Assembly (NCBI RefSeq): GCF_030997045.1 | Contig: NZ_CP116899.1 | Coordinates: 1-64,000 of the forward strand | Length of the DNA: 64,000 nt | Source of the DNA: Microbulbifer sp. TB1203 | GTDB taxonomy: Bacteria; Pseudomonadota; Gammaproteobacteria; Pseudomonadales; Cellvibrionaceae | Direction: 5' to 3' | Shown: positions 35,286-44,055 of the stretch, one piece after another | How the letters are laid out: every line of letters begins with the position of its first letter | Numbering within the stretch: position 1 is the stretch's first letter | Program-made: the position numbers and the translations under genes | Notes under the pieces: model-generated | The model's database searches: none | What the model saw: the letters and a program-made list of their open reading frames with translations, nothing else | Told to the model about the DNA's origin: nothing

Positions 35286-36338
35286 ATGTCTGTGCGCTAC
35301 GACGCCGGTGAACTGCAACAGTTTGCCACCACACTCTTCCGGCGCGCGGGCCTCACCGAAGAACGGGCCTCGGTGATGGCCAATGTTTTCCTGCAGGCGG
35401 ATTTGCTGGGTTTCACCACCCACGGCCTCAACCGGGTGGCGAGCAACCTGCAGTGGCTGCTGGATGGCGAATCCCGACGCGAGGGGGAGCCGCGGGTGCT
35501 CGCCGACCGCGGCAATTGCTTTAACTGGGATGCGGACTTTCTGCCCGGCCCCTGGGTGCTCACCCAGGCGGTGGAGCAGGCGCTGGAGAGGCTGCCGGAG
35601 CAGGGAATGGTCACCGCCACCATTCGCCGCAGCCAGCATATCGCCTGCCTGGCTGCCTATCTGCCGCCAGTCGTCGAAAAGGGTTACGTGGCCCTGCTGA
35701 CCTGCTCCACCCCATCGGAGAACACCGTCAGCGCCCAGGGCGGCATAGACCCGCTGTTCTCCGCCAATCCCATCGCCTTCGCCGCTCCGGCGGGGGATTA
35801 CCCGCTGCTGTTCGATATCAGCATGTCGGTCACCGCCGGCGGCTATGTCAGCCGGGCGCAACGGGAGGGCAGGAAGCTGCCAGGCGAATACCTCAAGGAC
35901 AGCGAGGGCAACCTGTCCGACGATCCGGCCGCCTTCGAAAACGGCGGCAGCATCCTGCCGGTGGGCGGCGCCGATCACGGTTACAAGGGAGCGGCGCTCA
36001 GCGCCATGCTGGAGGTGCTGTCCATGGCCCTGGGCGGTTACGGCCGGGGAGACGAGGAATCGAAAGGAGACGATGAGGCCAATTCGGTATTCCTGCAGAT
36101 TATCGATCCCCAAGCATTCGGCCCGCAGGAGGATTTCCTGCGCCAGACCAGGGCGCTGTGCCACCTGTGGGAAAACAGCCGCAGCGAGGGCGACTCCCCG
36201 GCCCGCGTGCCCGGCCAGCGCGCCTGGGCCGCCCGGGCGCGGCAGTTGGAAGAGGGGGTGGAACTCTACCCCTCCATCATGAAGGACCTGGAGCCCTGGG
36301 CGGAAAAGTTGAATGTGCCCCGACCCAAACCTCTTTGA
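35286..36338 (+). CDS. Ldh-family (malate/L-lactate dehydrogenase type) oxidoreductase
   Basis: NAD(P)-dependent 2-hydroxyacid or ketimine reductase of the PF02615 family. The 350-residue protein has MSVRYDAGELQQFATTLFRR at its start, the HGLNRV motif with the conserved His, and SANPIAFAAPA and DHGYKGAALSAMLEVL near the end. The ATG follows AGAGGAG; earlier frame sequence lies in the inverted repeat. The substrate is not determinable: family members act on ureidoglycolate, sulfolactate, delta-1-piperidine-2-carboxylate and others. It stands alone. Confidence 0.88.
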   Translation: MSVRYDAGELQQFATTLFRRAGLTEERASVMANVFLQADLLGFTTHGLNRVASNLQWLLDGESRREGEPRVLADRGNCFNWDADFLPGPWVLTQAVEQALERLPEQGMVTATIRRSQHIACLAAYLPPVVEKGYVALLTCSTPSENTVSAQGGIDPLFSANPIAFAAPAGDYPLLFDISMSVTAGGYVSRAQREGRKLPGEYLKDSEGNLSDDPAAFENGGSILPVGGADHGYKGAALSAMLEVLSMALGGYGRGDEESKGDDEANSVFLQIIDPQAFGPQEDFLRQTRALCHLWENSRSEGDSPARVPGQRAWAARARQLEEGVELYPSIMKDLEPWAEKLNVPRPKPL

Positions 36339-37089
36339 AGATTTGCGGGAGCCTGCTTGCAGGCGAATAGGGCCGTGGAACGTCAGTCTTCGTTCCGGAA
36401 AAGGCTGGTTGAAAGGAGTGACCGGCAATGACCCATCTGACGGCTTGATTCAAGCACTGCCGTCATCAAGTGAAATGGAATCAAATCCAGTCGGGTGCTC
36501 ACGGCCGAGCCGATCTCCTCCATGGAGGGATTGATGAATACCCATAAGCGGCCCAGTATTTTAGGAAAAAAATCCATGATCTTTCCCGGAAAGGGATGGA
36601 TACCCTGTTAAGCGAGAAACTGCGATAGAAGTTATCTCTCGGCATGATCATCTAACCCCAGCCTCTCTCTCAGTAGAGACACTGCCGAAAGCTGCTTTCG
36701 AATACCTCGGTGCACTCTTCCCATCGCCTATCTGAAAATATTTGATCGCCCTTTTGTAATTCGCTACTGAACTTGTACTAGTCGTTATAAATCCGTTGCC
36801 CTGCTTGCATGAATAGTTTCCGCTCTGCGGGCATTGTTGGGCCAATGTAGGGCGTTCAGCGTCTGATAGAGGTCGGTAGACAACTGGCGGGTTGGTAAAT
36901 AAACGAGCTAAAAAGTAATGAAATACAAGGCCTTGGTGTCAGCGCAGGTCTCCAATCCGGTTTTGGCATAGAAATCGCTTTATTAATCCTGAGTCGTTAT
37001 ATCTTATTAGTACAAGTGGACTTCACGCAAACCGGGGCATTGCTCAGCTGTGACGGAGCAGGCTGAAATTTTCAGATTATGGGGGTTAC
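36339..37089. other. 751-base intergenic region before the porin
   Basis: No convincing gene. A minus-strand frame at 36648-36845 begins MAQQCPQSGNYSCKQGNGF, like the first knuckle of a zinc ribbon, but the second cysteine pair is absent. At 36964-36979 TGGCATAGAAATCGCT keeps the GG and GC of a sigma-54 promoter with three mismatches elsewhere; it would give a leader of about 100 bases for the porin gene. Base composition falls here compared with the genes before it. Confidence 0.4.
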
Positions 37090-38301
37090 ATGAATACAAT
37101 CAAAAAGCTGATCCTGCTTGCAGGGGTGTCGGGGTTCTCTACGCTGGCATTTTCCGAAGATCAATTAAGGGACATATTTGATAACGGAAGCCTGGATGGA
37201 AACATCAGAGCCTATTACAACACCCGAGAGTATGAGGATCGTACCGATGAAAGTGCATTTTCCTTAGGAGGAGCGCTACGCGCTGAGACCGGTAAGATGG
37301 GCCCAATCAAGATCGGTGCAGGATATTACACCGCTCAGGATCTCGGTACGAATGACGACGACCCAAACAAGGTGAACAGCCGTTTGGGCAGCGATCTGGA
37401 AGTGTTGGGAGAGGCCTATCTGAAATTTGACGCTGGCCATTCCGTAGCTACCCTGGGTCGACAGAAAGTCAATACGCCTTTTGCCAACTCCGGCGATGCT
37501 TTCATGATCCCATTTACGTTTCAGGGGTACAGCGTTACCAATAAAAGCCTGAAAGATATCACCTTCGAGGCCAACTACCTTAGTGAGATCAAGAATCGTA
37601 ATAGTGAAACATTTGTGGATATAGGTTCCTGGACGGCGAGCAGGTACGGAGCTGCTATCCCCTCCGAAACAGGTAGATTGGCTAACCTGGGAGCGGTATA
37701 CGGAGCTGGGCCTATAAAGTTGGAAGCATGGTTTACCCGGGTTTCGGAGTTCTTTGACACCCTGTACCTCAACGGTAGCTACAGCGCTTCGATATCCCCC
37801 AGTATCAAACCCTTTGTGGGCGCGCAATATGCAACACAACGTGAAAGCGGTGACGAAATAGTTGGCAGAGTCGATTCAAGACTTTACGGTGTTAAGTTTG
37901 GTACGACAATGGGAAGCTCAAAGGTCACTTTGGCCTATAACAGTGTCGCTACGGAAGAATCCGCTTTTCGTAATGGTGCATTTTTGGCTCCTTTCAGTTT
38001 CTCCACCAGCCCGCTTTATACTAACAATATGTTGGAGACCATGGAGAACGTAGATGCCGGTAAGGCATTCAAGGTAACCTTCAATCACAGTTTTTCCAGC
38101 AAAGTGGATGTAAAACTCAGTTATGCAACATTTGATTTCGATCAGGTGCCGGATCGGGAGGCGACCGACTTGGACGTGGTTTATGCACTTGACCAGTATC
38201 TGGAAGGTTTATCCTTTCGATGGAGAGTGGAGCTGGTGACGTCCGATGTCGATTCTGTTGAACAGATCAATCACCGGTTCCAGACCCAGTTTGCCTTCTA
38301 A
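37090..38301 (+). CDS. OprD-like outer-membrane porin
   Basis: Channel expected to admit the substrate of the ABC importer that follows. The 403-residue protein has a signal peptide cut after AFS (residue 22), the family-like opening GSLDGNIRAYYNTREYED, alternating barrel strands, and a final Phe (QTQFAF). GGGGG precedes the ATG. It is separated from the importer by 612 bases, so it probably has its own promoter. OprD relatives prefer small anionic substrates; specificity is not shown. Confidence 0.78.
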   Translation: MNTIKKLILLAGVSGFSTLAFSEDQLRDIFDNGSLDGNIRAYYNTREYEDRTDESAFSLGGALRAETGKMGPIKIGAGYYTAQDLGTNDDDPNKVNSRLGSDLEVLGEAYLKFDAGHSVATLGRQKVNTPFANSGDAFMIPFTFQGYSVTNKSLKDITFEANYLSEIKNRNSETFVDIGSWTASRYGAAIPSETGRLANLGAVYGAGPIKLEAWFTRVSEFFDTLYLNGSYSASISPSIKPFVGAQYATQRESGDEIVGRVDSRLYGVKFGTTMGSSKVTLAYNSVATEESAFRNGAFLAPFSFSTSPLYTNNMLETMENVDAGKAFKVTFNHSFSSKVDVKLSYATFDFDQVPDREATDLDVVYALDQYLEGLSFRWRVELVTSDVDSVEQINHRFQTQFAF

Positions 38302-38838
38302 AAAAGTGCCGCCGCCGGCCGACGCGAGCCCTTGAAATACAAGCAATTTCACCGGGCGGCCATCCGCGAGTATTCCGCGGGCGACAACCAAATAGATCAG
38401 GGATGTTCTGTTTGGTTGCCGGGCTAATAGCAAGTCCATCGCCCCAGGGGCACCTTCCTGTTCTCTTTCATCTCGACTCCTGAAAAATCAGGGTCCCGCG
38501 CGCTCCGACTCCCGAAATACGAAACTTTCAGCAGCGGTAGCCTTCCTTATTCTAACCAACTGTATGACTGTTCTTCGTAATGTGGTGTCCCGTGTCATCT
38601 TTTTCACCTCGATAGAGATACTACGGGATGAGTGATCTGTCTTACTTGTATTGGCCCGGCGACAGGCATGTAGGCCGACTGTGCGCTTATAGGGTGCGGT
38701 ATTGATGCGCGGGCGCAATAGCGGGGCATTTTCCTATATGGGGGAAGATTCTCTAAGGAATTAAAAAGATTCTGAGCTCCCTAAAAAAGATCTATGAATT
38801 AATGACTTATACACTCGGAGGTGCGGGGGACGGGTTTC
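38302..38838. other. Intergenic region before the importer operon
   Basis: No open frame with a recognisable product and no strong terminator. The first part is GC-rich and may hold the porin transcript end. The last 100 bases are AT-rich (38755-38815) and lead into the sigma-54-like promoter, as expected where an activator-induced loop must form. Confidence 0.4.
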
Positions 38839-38854
38839 TGGCACGGCTTATGCA
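38839..38854 (+). promoter_or_regulatory. Candidate sigma-54 promoter
   Basis: TGGCACGGCTTATGCA differs from the -24/-12 consensus TGGCACG-N4-TTGCA at one base (ATGC for TTGC) and keeps the exact GG-to-GC spacing. Transcription would begin near 38866, about 50 bases before the binding-protein start codon. No enhancer-binding activator gene is in the window. Confidence 0.6.
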
Positions 38855-38865
38855 ACTACTAGGTA

Positions 38866-38881
38866 GGTCGTTATAACATGG
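38866..38881 (+). promoter_or_regulatory. Degenerate GntR-type operator at the start of transcription
   Basis: GGTCGTTATAACATGG shares the core GTTATAACA with the perfect palindrome before the GntR gene (11 of 16 positions). It falls on the predicted start of the sigma-54 transcript, a natural place for a repressor. Confidence 0.4.
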
Positions 38882-38913
38882 CAATACAAGTTGGGTAATA
38901 ACCTTACCGGGGG

Positions 38914-40281
38914 ATGACAATGACAATAACCAAGCTATTCACAGCAATATTTATGGCCGCGGCTCTGACGAATACGGCGAGCGCCGAGACGATACGCATT
39001 GCGATAGGGCATCAAAGTATGTGTACGGACACCTACACGGCGGGTATCGTCGTTAAGGAGTTGGGGCTGTTGGAGAAGCACCTTCCCAGGTCAGGGAAAT
39101 ATACTGATGCTGATTACGAAATTTCCTGGAGCGATTACTCCTCTGGTGGCCCAATTACCAACCAGATGATGGCTAACAAGTTGAACTTTGGAGTAATGGG
39201 TGATTACCCACTGATTGTGAACGGGGCCAAGTTCCAGGAAACAAAATCCTTACGCACCAAGTATATCGCCGGTACTGGCTATAACCTGAAAGGTAGTGGT
39301 AATGCCATTGTCGTTCCGGTCGATTCCGATATTTACACCATTGATCAACTCGCAGGCAAGCAAGTATCGGTTCCCGTAGGGAGCGCAGCTTGGGGGATGC
39401 TGTTGAAAGCTATGCAGGACGAAGGGATTCCCGCAAAGGACTATGCCTTAAAGAATCAAAGCCCCGCCGTAGGAGCAGCGAATATAGCCTCCAGCCGAAT
39501 TGATGCCCATGCGGATTTTTGTCCCTGGTCTGAGTTAATGGAGTTCAGGGGAACCGGCCGCAAAATATATGACGGTAGAGAGACAGGCATACCTTATCTT
39601 CATGGTGTCGTTGTGCGTGAAGACTTTCTGGATCAATACCCTGAAGTTGCTATTGCTTTTATTAAAGCGGTGCATGAGGCGGGGCAATGGATCAAGGCAG
39701 ATCCAGTCAAGGCGGTTGCTATGATGGAGAACTGGACCGGTGTCGAGAAAGAAGTGCTCTATATCTATTTTTCAGAAGGTGGACATCTTACGCTCGATCC
39801 AACCATTAAACCAAAATGGGTAGAAGCCCTGAAAGCGGATCATGGTGTCCTAACTAAAGAGATGAATATGCCCCCACTCGATTTTGAGGAATGGGTGACG
39901 GAAGACTACCTGAAAAAAGCTTACTCCGATCTGGGTATCGATTACGACGCGGAAAAGAATACTATCGTTGATCCTGGTGTTGCCAACGCACAGCTACCGG
40001 TGGAAATCTGGCACTCCAGAAACGGCATCATATCCTACGCCTCAATAGATGATTTTTTGAGGGCTATCAAAGAGTTCAGGGAGACAGGTGCAAAATTGAA
40101 CGCTACCTACGTATACGATGAAGCAACGGGACTGAAACTTTTCGGTAAAACCGCTTTTTTTGTCAAATCTTCAGACGGTTTCAAAGCCTTCCTGAGAAAA
40201 CCGGATGCCGATACCTATGCAATGAAGAACAAGGGCATGGTTATGCAACTGGAACAGGCTATCGAAGGTTACTCCAGTTAA
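38914..40281 (+). CDS. ABC substrate-binding protein (NrtA/SsuA/TauA class) with NosL-like tail
   Basis: Periplasmic binding protein of an importer for a small anion such as a sulfonate. The 455-residue protein has a signal peptide (ASA, residue 24), a binding domain to about residue 335 (ETIRIAIGHQSMCTDTYTAG; NQMMANKLNFGVMGDYPLIV) and a tail of about 110 residues that the family lacks. The tail (ASIDDFLRAIKEF, ATYVYDEATG, AFFVKSSDGF, DADTYAMKNKGMVM) follows the strand-helix order of NosL, the copper-binding accessory protein of nitrous oxide reductase, but without a clear Cys-x2-Cys-x-Met copper site. The ATG at residue 3 is better spaced from GGGGG than the first. Next genes: permease, unknown membrane protein, ATPase. 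Confidence 0.85.
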   Translation: MTMTITKLFTAIFMAAALTNTASAETIRIAIGHQSMCTDTYTAGIVVKELGLLEKHLPRSGKYTDADYEISWSDYSSGGPITNQMMANKLNFGVMGDYPLIVNGAKFQETKSLRTKYIAGTGYNLKGSGNAIVVPVDSDIYTIDQLAGKQVSVPVGSAAWGMLLKAMQDEGIPAKDYALKNQSPAVGAANIASSRIDAHADFCPWSELMEFRGTGRKIYDGRETGIPYLHGVVVREDFLDQYPEVAIAFIKAVHEAGQWIKADPVKAVAMMENWTGVEKEVLYIYFSEGGHLTLDPTIKPKWVEALKADHGVLTKEMNMPPLDFEEWVTEDYLKKAYSDLGIDYDAEKNTIVDPGVANAQLPVEIWHSRNGIISYASIDDFLRAIKEFRETGAKLNATYVYDEATGLKLFGKTAFFVKSSDGFKAFLRKPDADTYAMKNKGMVMQLEQAIEGYSS

Positions 40282-40334
40282 ATTGAGATGTCGGCAGCGA
40301 TATAAATTATCCGCTGATTCTAGAACGTTAGTGA

Positions 40335-41294
40335 ATGGTGGCAGTAATGAGTACATTGTTATCTGATAAAGCTATCAGTATGGATATCCCTAAGGATTAC
40401 GACAGGCCGGTCGATCCTGTCAAGGATGGATCCGAAATTGGTAATGCTTCGGTTCAAGGGAATGAAAGCGCCATTGAAAACAAATCTGATAGACTGAGTG
40501 GCCTGTTTTCAAGATATTTTAATCTCGATAAGATCAAGATGGTTGGTATTGGATCCCTGTCGATAATAGCAGGGGTATTGATCTGGCATTACGCAACCAA
40601 GTACAACTTTAACTATTTCATTAACTTTGAAAATGTCCCGTCTCCGGGAACGGTCGGGTCTGCTTTTCTTGTGCATGGTACTGATTCAGAATTTCATACC
40701 CATGTTCAGGTTAGCATCAAACGAATACTCATTGCCTACTCGCTCGCGGTAATCCTGGGAGTTGTGATTGGGGTTATGGTTGGCAGGTCCCGATCCGCGA
40801 GAGCCGCCGTTCTTCCATATATAGAGGTGCTTCGGCCCATACCGGCAGTTGCCTGGATTCCCCTGGCCATTCTTATGTGGCCAACAGAAGAGTCATCCAT
40901 TATTTACATTACGTTCCTGGGGGCGCTGTTTCCGATCATCCTCAATACCGTGCACGGCGTTGAACAGACGCCCAAAGTGCTAGTGCGGGCAGCCCTGTCC
41001 TTGGGGGCCAAACGTCTGGATATCTTCTGGCATGTGGTGTTGCCGGCAGCTCTGCCCAGTATCGCTGCAGGGCTTGCCATTGGTATGGGGGTAAGTTGGT
41101 TTTCGCTGCTGGCGGGAGAAATAATTTCCGGCCAGTATGGTATCGGATACTTTACCTGGAACGCCTATTCACTGATTAATTATCCCGACATTATCGTTGG
41201 AATGCTTGTTATCGGCGGCCTGGGGTCCTTGTCCACATATCTGGTCCGTCTGGCTATGGCTCCATCACTGCGATGGAAAAAAACCACGCACTAG
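40335..41294 (+). CDS. ABC transporter permease (NrtB/SsuC/TauC class)
   Basis: Inner-membrane channel of the importer. The 319-residue protein has an unusually long hydrophilic N-terminus (about 70 residues) before six membrane segments, PIPAVAWIPLAILMWPTEES in the middle and the EAA-type loop GAKRLDIFWHVVLPAALPSI that contacts the ATPase. It follows the binding protein by about 50 bases. ATGs at residues 1 and 5 both have weak ribosome sites. Confidence 0.92.
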   Translation: MVAVMSTLLSDKAISMDIPKDYDRPVDPVKDGSEIGNASVQGNESAIENKSDRLSGLFSRYFNLDKIKMVGIGSLSIIAGVLIWHYATKYNFNYFINFENVPSPGTVGSAFLVHGTDSEFHTHVQVSIKRILIAYSLAVILGVVIGVMVGRSRSARAAVLPYIEVLRPIPAVAWIPLAILMWPTEESSIIYITFLGALFPIILNTVHGVEQTPKVLVRAALSLGAKRLDIFWHVVLPAALPSIAAGLAIGMGVSWFSLLAGEIISGQYGIGYFTWNAYSLINYPDIIVGMLVIGGLGSLSTYLVRLAMAPSLRWKKTTH

Positions 41295-41956
41295 CTGGCG
41301 ACTATATGAGGAGATTCAGGATCAGCCTTCGTCTGGCCCGAAGAAATAAGGCTCTTTGTCTTGGTGCTGGCGCGGGATTAACGCTGCTGTACTACATAGT
41401 GTTGCTTTCGGCACCGATGATCAAATTCCAACAGTGGCCAAACTACGTTACTACTTATGACTGGCTCGAGAATGTGGGAAGAATTATCGCCTCTACACCA
41501 TCGTGGTCAGACAGACTGGTGATAATTAACGATGAATGGCTGTTTGAGATTGGATACATGAACTACGACTTCGGCATAGGGATATCGCAGTGGAGTTTAT
41601 TTGTAGCACCGATAAAGGTATTGGAGATAATGATATTCGGCGCTCTTCTTGGGGTGCTTTTCCTGATTGTCCGTAGCATCGGTGAAGCCAGCTGTTCAAA
41701 GCGGAATCTGTGGGCCGCGAAAGCCACGGGGGGAGTAGGTGCTGGCCTTGTTGCGTTGACCTCGATTTCACTTTCCTGGGTGGTCTGTTGTGCTACCCCA
41801 AGCTGGGTGGTCGGCCTGGCCATGATGGGCTTAGGGGTCTCAACTTCCTTATGGCTTGAACCCATAGGGTGGTGGCTGCATATGGCCGGATTGGGATTGT
41901 TGTTATCAGCATTATATGTTGCCGCTGGATATTTACCTGATATAGATAAAACGTAG
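41273..41956 (+). CDS. Unknown membrane protein within the importer operon
   Basis: I do not recognise this 227-residue protein. It has about four to five membrane segments (residues 28-50, 110-135, 150-190 and 195-220), a periplasmic-looking loop rich in aromatic residues (QQWPNYVTTYDWLENVGR) and a vicinal cysteine pair, Cys172-Cys173, inside a membrane segment (SWVVCCATPSWVVGLAMMGL). It overlaps the permease gene by 22 bases; an ATG at 41306 would avoid the overlap. Standard importers of this class lack such a component. With copper-chaperone genes two genes later, a role in metal or thiol handling is conceivable, but this is only inference. Confidence 0.75.
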   Translation: MEKNHALAGDYMRRFRISLRLARRNKALCLGAGAGLTLLYYIVLLSAPMIKFQQWPNYVTTYDWLENVGRIIASTPSWSDRLVIINDEWLFEIGYMNYDFGIGISQWSLFVAPIKVLEIMIFGALLGVLFLIVRSIGEASCSKRNLWAAKATGGVGAGLVALTSISLSWVVCCATPSWVVGLAMMGLGVSTSLWLEPIGWWLHMAGLGLLLSALYVAAGYLPDIDKT

Positions 41957-41965
41957 ATGCTCACC

Positions 41966-42068
41966 CCGACAGCCCCCTCTCCGCTTTTGGGGGAGAGGGT
42001 TAGGGAGAGGGGGAGCCAGTCAGCGCACCTCCCCGGCCCCTCCCCCCGCAAGCGGGAGAGGGGAGAGT
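41966..42068. repeat. CCCTCTCCC/GGGAGAGGG hairpin repeats inside the operon
   Basis: CCCCTCTCCGCTTTTGGGGG with GGGAGAGGG, then CCCCTCCCCCCGCAAGCGGG with AGAGGGGAGAG, form two strong hairpins between the membrane-protein and ATPase genes. They resemble mobile intergenic repeats and could lower expression of the distal genes. Confidence 0.75.
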
Positions 42069-42113
42069 AGTTACGATAAAACTAGAACCTAGATCCTGGA
42101 GTTGGAGCAAGTA

Positions 42114-42968
42114 ATGAATATGAAGCTCGTAGTGGAGTCGGATCCAAGAATGCAACCCGGTCGAAAAAAGGCGGCCGGTCGGGGGCATATAGAAATTGAT
42201 AACGTCACAATTGATTTTAAATCAGGGGCAACCTTCAATAGAGCCGTTGAAAAAACCAGCTTAGACATACAGCCAGGGCAATTTGTCTGTATTCTCGGGC
42301 CGTCAGGCTGTGGCAAATCAACTTTACTTAATTCTGTCGCAGGCTATGTGAAGCCGACCACCGGCCAGGTGTTGGTGGACGATCATCCGGTGACCAGCCC
42401 GGGGCCGGACCGGGGAATGGTATTCCAACAATACTCGCTATTCCCGTGGAAAACCGTTCATCAAAACATAGCATTCGGTCCAAAGTTGGCCGGTCATAGT
42501 TCACGTGAATGTGATTCCATTGCCAATACCCTGTTGTCGATGATAGGGCTCAGCAAAATCGCCAATAAGCTGCCCGGCGAGCTGTCCGGTGGTATGCAAC
42601 AAAGGGTCGGCATAGCTCGAGCTCTGGCTAACTATCCCGATGTGTTACTAATGGACGAGCCTTTTGGTGCCTTGGATGCTCAGACCCGCCTGATTATGCA
42701 AGAGAGCCTGCTGGATATCTGGTCGGAATTTGAAATCACGGTACTGTTCGTAACTCACGATGTTGATGAAGCGATCTTCCTGGCTGATAGAATTTTGATT
42801 ATGAGTACCAGCCCGGGGTCCATTATCGCCGACCTGAGTGTGAATTTGGAGAGGCCGAGAAAGGGCGAGCTGGCGACCAGCGATGAGTTCGTTAGGCTTA
42901 AGCGAAAGTGCCTTTCATTCATTCGCGAGGAGAGTCTTAAGGCATTTTCGGGGTCGGGAGAGTGGTAA
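42114..42968 (+). CDS. ABC transporter ATPase (NrtD/SsuB/TauB class)
   Basis: Energises the importer. The 284-residue protein has Walker A GPSGCGKST, the Q-loop FQQYSLFPWKTVHQNIAFGP, signature LSGGMQQRVGIARAL, Walker B VLLMDEPFGALD and the switch His in FVTHDVDEAI. The ATG with GGAG six bases upstream is preferred to a TTG four codons earlier. A hydrophilic leader of about 25 residues precedes the domain. The stop overlaps the next start (TAATG). Confidence 0.93.
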   Translation: MNMKLVVESDPRMQPGRKKAAGRGHIEIDNVTIDFKSGATFNRAVEKTSLDIQPGQFVCILGPSGCGKSTLLNSVAGYVKPTTGQVLVDDHPVTSPGPDRGMVFQQYSLFPWKTVHQNIAFGPKLAGHSSRECDSIANTLLSMIGLSKIANKLPGELSGGMQQRVGIARALANYPDVLLMDEPFGALDAQTRLIMQESLLDIWSEFEITVLFVTHDVDEAIFLADRILIMSTSPGSIIADLSVNLERPRKGELATSDEFVRLKRKCLSFIREESLKAFSGSGEW

Positions 42969-43567
42969 TGAGAGTTATATGGGCACTTGTTTCCTGTCTG
43001 ATTCTTTGTGGATTTTCAGAAGCACATGGCTCAGGAGAGCGAACCCGGATTTTCAAGGATTCCAGGCCACTTCCCGAGTTTTCACTGCTGGACCAACACA
43101 AAAGGATCTACGACTTGGATCGGCTGAAGGGACGGTGGACGCTGATATTTATCGGTTTCACATCATGCCCTGATGTTTGCCCGGTAACCCTCATGAAGCT
43201 GGAAGCCGTTCGAGCAGAGTTGGGATTGCAGTTTTCACCGGCGCGAATTCCGGAAATCGTATTTCTGGCGGTGGACCCGCAGCGGGATGCGTCGGTTCTG
43301 GCGGAATACCTGGCCCATTTCCACCCTGACAATGTCGGCATTACGGGTCCGGTGGAGCAAATTGATACCCTGGTATCCGGCATAGGTGGCTTTTACCGGC
43401 TGGGAGAACCCCGGCCCGGCAGTGCGCACTATGACGTTACGCACACCGCAGCCATAGCGGTAATCAATCCGAAAGCGGAGCTGGTAGCGGAGGTAAGCCA
43501 ACCTCTCGATGTACAGGAAGTTTCGGAATTTCTAACTCATTTGATCCGAAAAAGGAAAAGGTCATGA
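42968..43567 (+). CDS. SCO1/SenC copper chaperone
   Basis: Periplasmic thioredoxin-fold protein that delivers copper or reduces cysteines of a copper enzyme. The 199-residue product has a signal peptide and the copper site CPDVCP plus the distal His in YDVTHTAAI. It starts at the ATG that overlaps the ATPase stop and overlaps the PCuAC gene by four bases, so the copper genes are translationally joined to the importer. No cytochrome oxidase or other copper enzyme gene lies in the cluster; the target is unknown. Confidence 0.92.
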   Translation: MRVIWALVSCLILCGFSEAHGSGERTRIFKDSRPLPEFSLLDQHKRIYDLDRLKGRWTLIFIGFTSCPDVCPVTLMKLEAVRAELGLQFSPARIPEIVFLAVDPQRDASVLAEYLAHFHPDNVGITGPVEQIDTLVSGIGGFYRLGEPRPGSAHYDVTHTAAIAVINPKAELVAEVSQPLDVQEVSEFLTHLIRKRKRS

Positions 43568-44055
43568 GAGCGCTGTTACCAGTGTGTACCTTCGCTATTA
43601 CCCTGGCGATGACCCATTGGGTAAGTGGTGCTGAGCGGAAAGATACTCACTCTACCGCTGAATTGACTGTTGCTGATGCCTGGCAGCCAGACGTACCTTC
43701 TTTGGTGAGGGCGGGCTATTTTACCTTGACAAACACTTCATCAGAAGAAATGACTCTGATTGAGGTGATGAGTTCAGTATTTGAGTCAGTTGAGATACAT
43801 CGCTCCGTGGTGGTGGAGGGAATAGCAGGTATGGAGGCATTGGAGCGTCTGAGTATAGCGCCTGGAGAAACAGTAAAGTTTGAACCGGAATCTCTGCATC
43901 TAATGATGCAAAAACCGAAGCGGACGCTTGGCGAGGGTGACCATATTGACGTCGCTCTGGTGTTCAGCAACGGTGCAACCAAATCATTCACAATGCCTGT
44001 CAAGGCCCGCCTGGCAGGGTATGGCTCAGCATCCCATGAAGCGCATCATGAGTAA
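43564..44055 (+). CDS. PCuAC-type periplasmic copper chaperone
   Basis: DUF461 cupredoxin-like protein that carries Cu(I) to SCO partners. The 163-residue protein has a signal peptide (VSGA) and the family spacing H-x10-M-x21-H-x-M: His in EIHRSV, Met in GMEAL, His and Met in LHLMM. The Met usually next to the first His is Arg here. A His-rich tail (SHEAHHE) could add a metal site. It overlaps both neighbours (SCO and cytochrome c4). Confidence 0.92.
   Translation: MRALLPVCTFAITLAMTHWVSGAERKDTHSTAELTVADAWQPDVPSLVRAGYFTLTNTSSEEMTLIEVMSSVFESVEIHRSVVVEGIAGMEALERLSIAPGETVKFEPESLHLMMQKPKRTLGEGDHIDVALVFSNGATKSFTMPVKARLAGYGSASHEAHHE

Noticed and set aside
36648..36845. Small minus-strand zinc-ribbon gene
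   Set aside because: Only one cysteine pair is recognisable, there is no good ribosome site and the rest of the frame is not protein-like; kept only as a note in the intergenic entry.
38839..38854. Possible ordinary sigma-70 promoter for the importer operon
   Set aside because: No -35/-10 pair with good spacing was found between 38755 and 38914; the sigma-54 match is better.
41957..42068. CRISPR-like short repeats
   Set aside because: The repeats are inverted hairpins of unequal size without regular spacers, and no cas genes are in the window.
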